This document shows positions 13,949 to 17,751 of a stretch of 17,751 nt of DNA, one piece after another. Positions within the stretch are counted from its first letter, which is position 1. The number at the start of each line of letters is the position of its first letter. Location of the stretch: contig DGXY01000050.1 of NCBI GenBank assembly GCA_002396885.1, forward strand, positions 21,489 through 39,239. Direction: 5' to 3'. The notes below the pieces were generated by a model. The model had not been told where the DNA came from. It ran no database searches and worked only from the letters and a program-made list of their open reading frames with translations. The position numbers were made by a program, and so were the translations under genes. The stretch is from Akkermansiaceae bacterium UBA5020 (GTDB lineage Bacteria > Verrucomicrobiota > Verrucomicrobiia > Verrucomicrobiales > DEV007).

Positions 13949-14392
13949 ATGAAAACGCCGTCCCTGCTTCTCCTCACCCTTGCCGGATTCCTCCTCACCA
14001 GTTGTGGCAGCTTCGAGCGCGAATGGAAACAGTCCGTCGCCGACTACCAGAGCGGAAAAGTCGCCTCCCCCGCCGGACCTTGGTCCGGCACTTGGGCCAC
14101 CTCCACCAACGGCCACACCGGCAATCTCCGCGCCATCGTCAGCCCCTCGGAGAAGAAGCCCGGCGAATATGACTTCCGCTACCACGCCACGTGGAAAAAG
14201 ATCCTCTCCGGTGCCTACATCGTCACCTATCCCGTTCAAAAGAGCGGTGCCACCTACCGCGCGGATGGCGAGGAAAAGCTTGGTGTTTTCGGGACCTTTG
14301 GTCACAAGGCGACCATCACCGGCAAGCAGTTCAAGGCGACCTATTCGAACGACAAGGGCGATCTCGGGACCTTTGAGATGACGCGGCCTTGA
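13949..14392 (+). CDS. small lipoprotein, unknown function
   Basis: The 147-residue product has a lipoprotein signal: M-K-T-P then a hydrophobic stretch and the lipobox L-T-S-C with C19 as the predicted acylated residue, followed by G-S. It should therefore be anchored in the outer or inner membrane facing the periplasm. The mature part is rich in G, S, T, Y and K with alternating strands (WSGTWATSTNGHTG, YDFRYHATWKK, KATITGKQFKATYSN), suggesting a small beta-barrel or lipocalin-like fold, but I recognise no named family. I chose ATG 13949 because the signal starts there; the frame runs further upstream through repeat sequence. Its stop lies 22 bp from the stop of the convergent beta-propeller gene. 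It appears to be a single-gene unit. Confidence 0.8.
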   Translation: MKTPSLLLLTLAGFLLTSCGSFEREWKQSVADYQSGKVASPAGPWSGTWATSTNGHTGNLRAIVSPSEKKPGEYDFRYHATWKKILSGAYIVTYPVQKSGATYRADGEEKLGVFGTFGHKATITGKQFKATYSNDKGDLGTFEMTRP

Positions 14393-14414
14393 AGACTAAG
14401 GGAACCTGCCCCCA

Positions 14415-17400
14415 TCACTTCAACCGCACCACTCCCACTCCGGAACGGCCTTGGGCCTGCCAGATCCCGAGTCCGGCACCACCGTCGGCTTGGCCGAGGT
14501 CGCCGGGGCTCAGTTCACGGGTCTCGGCCTCTTCGAGGAGTCGGAGATTGGCCGGATCGCTCACATCGTAGAGGCAGGGCAGACCTTGGCCGAAAGCGAC
14601 AAGCAGGCCGTTCAGGGTTTCGAAGCGGCTGAAGGGCGGCGTGCTGATCCGGCCAGTTCGCACGAACTTTCGCTCGTCATCGATTTGCCAGGCGAGGAGA
14701 GGTTGCGTTTCCCCGTCATCCGAGGATTCCGCACCGACGAAGAGCGTCCCGCCATCGAGGGCATAGGGATCCTGCGCGGTGGTGGTGCGGAGCTGATCGA
14801 CGAGAGTCGCATTGGTGCCGTCGAATCGGCTGGTATGGAAAGCGCGGGCACTGGCGGGAAGTCCCCGCCGGTCGAAGGCGCAACCGAGGGTGAGGAGGGT
14901 AGTGCCTCCCTTGGCGACGGAGAGGAGACGCCCGGGGAGGTTCACCTCCTCGCTCACGAGGGGCCGATCGACATCGGCGAAGTCGACCCTCTTCATGAAA
15001 TGACGGTAGCGGCGCGACAGCTTTCCATCACCAGGATCGGCGACGCCATCGTAGGCCATGGAACTGAGGTAAAGTTTTCCCTCGTGGGCGATCGGCGCGC
15101 TCCAATCACCGGTATGCCCAATACGGGCATCGACCGTGGCGGTGTAACGGGGCGCGGCGGCATCGCTGACGTCGAAGACGACCATCTCGTGTCCGACGCT
15201 GGTGCGATACCAAGGGGCGATGAGACGCGCGGCGTCGTTGGAGACGGCCAAGGACGAGGAAGCGAGGGGCCGACCATCGCCGGGCGCCACAGCGGGCTCG
15301 GTAAGGGCTGCAACGGGAGACGCAAGGTTGGGGTTGGCCTGCTCCATCGCGCCGGTCGGGGCGAGGGCGATCATTCGCGGGAGGGCGACGGCAATGGGTT
15401 CACCGATGAGAATGGGGCGATCATACCACCACCACGAGGTCCACTGCTCGCGCACCCAGACGAGGGTGTCGTCGTTCGGCCAGGCAGGCTCGAGTTGGCC
15501 CGCGCCGTAGCCATAACCTGGATCGACCTCGGCCTCGGTGCGTCCGATCCGGGTGATGGCGGGAAGGGCAGAAAGGTCGTAGACGGAGAGAATGAGGGGA
15601 TTGGCCTGAACGGGAGAATTCCCGCCTCCCAGGAAGGCTCTGTAGCCGCCAGCGTTCTGCTGGGCGAGGTAAAGCTTTCCGTCCCGTAGCGTGGCTCCAG
15701 TGACAGGCACATCCTCGAGCTCGAGCAGGGTGACGGTTGCGTCCGGATCGGCGGGGGTGGCGATGGTGACGCTCGGCGGAGCGGAACGGCTCCAGTCGGC
15801 GGAGCCGCCGATCTCCACGAGGTAATCGCCGGAAAGGAAAACACGATCGACGCTCCAAGCGATCTCGACATCGGAGGTGACGTGGGGTTGATCGCGATCC
15901 GCGAAGTCGACGGTGATGAGGGCGCTGGGAGAGATGGCGAGAATGCGATCACCGACCACGGCGGTGCGCCGGGCCGCGAAGCCTTGATCGACGATGCCTC
16001 GTTTGGTGAGACCGTCGCGGGCGAGATCGATGAGCTGGATGCGACTGGCCCAGCCGCTCGCGCGATCGTAGCCGGAATAGGGCACGAGGATGAGACCGTG
16101 ATCGGGGAAAACGCTGAAGGCTTTCTCATCCCAATTCGCCTCGCTGTAGCTGTAACCTTCACCGAGCGGGAGCTGGCTCAAGAGCGTGGGCGCGGCAGGA
16201 TCGCTGACGTCGAAGAGCGAGACCGCGGTCCGCGCTTCGAGGCGACCAATCGCGACGAGGCGGTCGCCGAGCGGCTCGATGTAGGTGGAGAATCCGGGGA
16301 TCTTCAACTCGCCGAGGAGAGTCGGATTCCCGGGGGCGGAAAGGTCCACGACCCAGAGCGGATCGATCGTCAGGAAGGTCACGACGTAGAGACGGTCACC
16401 GGAAAAGCGGGTCGCGTGAACGGTCTCCCCCACCCCGAGCTCGAGCGATCCGAGTTTCACCGGCGTGGCAGGTTGAGCGAGGGAGAAAGTCTCGACCATC
16501 GTGCGCGGCAGATTTTCCGGAGCGTTCCAGTCGCCCGACCAATTCCGGGGGACGGCCGAGACGACGGTGAGGATGTCGCCTTTCAGGTGGAGCTTGAATT
16601 TGTCGGGAACCTGCCCGGCCACCGGGATCTGCCCGCGTTTGACGAGGGATCCGTCGGGTGCGGAGATATCGACGACCTCGATGATGGAACGTCGCCAGTC
16701 CTCGGAGGCACGCACAACAAAAAGAAATCGATCGGTAGCGGCGATGACACTGCCGTAACTGCCGAGCTCGAGGGTGTCGGTCACGGTGGGATGGGCGGGA
16801 TCGCTCAGGTCGTAGGAAGTGACGACGACGCTCGCCCGATACTGGTCGTCGTAGACCTGCGAGACGAGGTAGAGGGCGGTGCCGACGAGACGGCTTTCGA
16901 GCAGGTAACCGGGATAAGACAGCCGCGCGACCTCACCTGGTTTGCCGCCGGCCACATCGGCGATGACGATCGCACCGCTGGCTGCATCGTAGGCGGCGGA
17001 GCCGTTTTTCGCGAGAGAGAAGGGCCGGTTCGCGAGGGAGAAATAGTAGGAGGCCCGGGTGAGGAGGGCGACGTGATCCCCGCCGAGGAGATACATTTGC
17101 TCGCCGCGGTTCGGCTCGCGGAGTTGGCCAAGCAAGGTCGGGGCGTCGGGGTCGGCGATGTCGAAGATCTGCAGGCCTCGGAGTTGATTGAAGAAGTAAA
17201 GCCGATCGCCCGCGATCCGCCAGATGTCGGACTCAGCGACTTCGCGGTTCCCCGATGATGATCCGGTGGAGGTGGAGACGGAATCCGTGGAAGCCCGATT
17301 CATCGCCACAACGCCGGGATAGGCTCCGCCGGCGCCCGAGAAACCGTTGCTGGCCTGCAGCGCGGGATCGGCGAGAAAGGAGTAGAGCGGTGCAGCGGGC

Positions 17401-17705
17401 TGCTTTTCCACTCGTGTGCCGAAGACGAAGAGCCCCCTCCGGGTCACCGGACGCTTCAAGATGAGGCGATAAAGTCCTCCTTCTCTTTCCGTCGCTTGGG
17501 TCGCAAGAATCCTCCAGACCATCGCCTGGCGCCCTTCGCGCTGCTGGAGGGTCACCGAGGCATAACCCGCCGGCACTTTGACATAAACGACCTTTCGCTG
17601 GACGGAATGGATCGTCGGAACGGCGGCATCTCCCGCGGACAAGGCGATCCCGGAGACAAGGATTCCGAAGAGAAAAACAAAGAGAAAGAGACGCCGGGGT
17701 AGCAT
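14415..17705 (-). CDS. large secreted beta-propeller protein with LVIVD-like repeats
   Basis: The 1096-residue product begins with a textbook signal peptide (M-L-P-R-R, hydrophobic 6-22, likely cut near L-S-A-G-D). After an N-terminal beta-rich region (about 25-100) it carries about nine repeats with the core hydrophobic-D-[ILVF]-[SA]-x-P-x-x-P: IFDIADPDAPTLLGQL, SYDLSDPAHPTVTDTL, VVDLSAPGNPTLLGEL, LFDVSDPAAPTLLSQL, VFDVSDAAAPRYTATV, VDFADVDRPLVSEEV and LYDVSDPANLRLLEEA among them. Each follows a strand such as GDRLYFF or GDRLYVV. This matches LVIVD-type and Beta_propel-type blades, probably forming two propellers. No catalytic motif, sorting tag or membrane anchor is visible at the C-terminus. 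I chose ATG 17705; an in-frame GTG at 17741 would precede the signal peptide. Such proteins are usually binding or structural proteins outside the cytoplasm. The 46 bp upstream to the window edge hold nothing certain. Confidence 0.85.
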   Translation of the reverse strand: MLPRRLFLFVFLFGILVSGIALSAGDAAVPTIHSVQRKVVYVKVPAGYASVTLQQREGRQAMVWRILATQATEREGGLYRLILKRPVTRRGLFVFGTRVEKQPAAPLYSFLADPALQASNGFSGAGGAYPGVVAMNRASTDSVSTSTGSSSGNREVAESDIWRIAGDRLYFFNQLRGLQIFDIADPDAPTLLGQLREPNRGEQMYLLGGDHVALLTRASYYFSLANRPFSLAKNGSAAYDAASGAIVIADVAGGKPGEVARLSYPGYLLESRLVGTALYLVSQVYDDQYRASVVVTSYDLSDPAHPTVTDTLELGSYGSVIAATDRFLFVVRASEDWRRSIIEVVDISAPDGSLVKRGQIPVAGQVPDKFKLHLKGDILTVVSAVPRNWSGDWNAPENLPRTMVETFSLAQPATPVKLGSLELGVGETVHATRFSGDRLYVVTFLTIDPLWVVDLSAPGNPTLLGELKIPGFSTYIEPLGDRLVAIGRLEARTAVSLFDVSDPAAPTLLSQLPLGEGYSYSEANWDEKAFSVFPDHGLILVPYSGYDRASGWASRIQLIDLARDGLTKRGIVDQGFAARRTAVVGDRILAISPSALITVDFADRDQPHVTSDVEIAWSVDRVFLSGDYLVEIGGSADWSRSAPPSVTIATPADPDATVTLLELEDVPVTGATLRDGKLYLAQQNAGGYRAFLGGGNSPVQANPLILSVYDLSALPAITRIGRTEAEVDPGYGYGAGQLEPAWPNDDTLVWVREQWTSWWWYDRPILIGEPIAVALPRMIALAPTGAMEQANPNLASPVAALTEPAVAPGDGRPLASSSLAVSNDAARLIAPWYRTSVGHEMVVFDVSDAAAPRYTATVDARIGHTGDWSAPIAHEGKLYLSSMAYDGVADPGDGKLSRRYRHFMKRVDFADVDRPLVSEEVNLPGRLLSVAKGGTTLLTLGCAFDRRGLPASARAFHTSRFDGTNATLVDQLRTTTAQDPYALDGGTLFVGAESSDDGETQPLLAWQIDDERKFVRTGRISTPPFSRFETLNGLLVAFGQGLPCLYDVSDPANLRLLEEAETRELSPGDLGQADGGAGLGIWQAQGRSGVGVVRLK

Positions 17706-17751
17706 GACAAAGATGGCGAGTCTTTTTATGTCAGCAGGCACGTGGAAGTCA

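Noticed and set aside
15606..15640. Possible further dispersed palindrome within the beta-propeller gene (around GGGAGAATTCCCG)
   Set aside because: Only a few base pairs of symmetry and normal coding sequence around it; not above what is expected by chance in GC-rich DNA.
14451..17258. Two long forward open frames (about 14451-15689 and 15882-17258) opposite the beta-propeller gene
   Set aside because: They mirror the codon pattern of the reverse-strand gene and give G/R/E-rich products without a recognisable fold, whereas the reverse frame has a signal peptide and regular repeats.

Overview
The window is a GC-rich bacterial chromosome segment that looks like it comes from the phylum Verrucomicrobiota. 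The phylum is inferred from gene content: a cytochrome-like DUF1549/DUF1553 protein next to a DUF1501 protein, a secreted type I sulfatase, a DUF6807 protein, a DUF58 protein, and many palindromic or short-period repeats between genes. Planctomycetes share several of these families, so the assignment is likely but not proven. I see no rRNA, tRNA, insertion sequence, CRISPR array, phage gene or plasmid gene. Many starts lack a clear Shine-Dalgarno sequence.

Layout. Positions 1-1950 carry housekeeping metabolism: the 3' part of a DAHP synthase (aromatic amino acid pathway) and, convergent with it, purT (formate-dependent purine synthesis); the two stop codons abut. Positions 2025-4971 carry three forward genes for membrane proteins: a 12-segment ABC-2-like permease without a visible ATPase, then two small proteins of unknown function that each end in a C-terminal membrane anchor (one acidic with a coiled coil, one very basic). 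Positions 4972-5193 are a repeat-rich convergent junction.

Positions 5194-12073 are the accessory metabolic block. On the reverse strand lie a secreted DUF1549/DUF1553 protein with CxxCH motifs and a Tat-exported DUF1501 protein. Divergently, on the forward strand, lie a secreted sulfatase and a DUF6807 protein 6 bp apart. In Verrucomicrobiota and Planctomycetes such families cluster around degradation of (often sulfated) polysaccharides, but no glycoside hydrolase or transporter for that purpose is visible here.

Positions 12161-13675 carry a DUF58 protein and a single-pass membrane protein resembling the middle of a MoxR/DUF58/Bat operon, without the MoxR ATPase or the VWA proteins. A small lipoprotein (13949-14392) and a convergent 1096-residue secreted beta-propeller protein (14415-17705) close the window.

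The most unusual signals are in the repeats. A degenerate heptamer array has entered the coding frame of the DUF1549 domain (8608-8685). A second heptamer run contains the DUF1501 start codon (6604-6624). A 150-bp element with inverted ends splits the DUF1549/1553-DUF1501 operon (6633-6782). A duplicated 70-bp hairpin unit lies at 4980-5175, and a 27-bp inverted repeat at 13744-13857. I found no clear new defence or secretion system; the best candidates for something undescribed are the paired tail-anchored proteins and the repeat families. No intergenic stretch exceeds 300 bp; the longest is 13676-13948.
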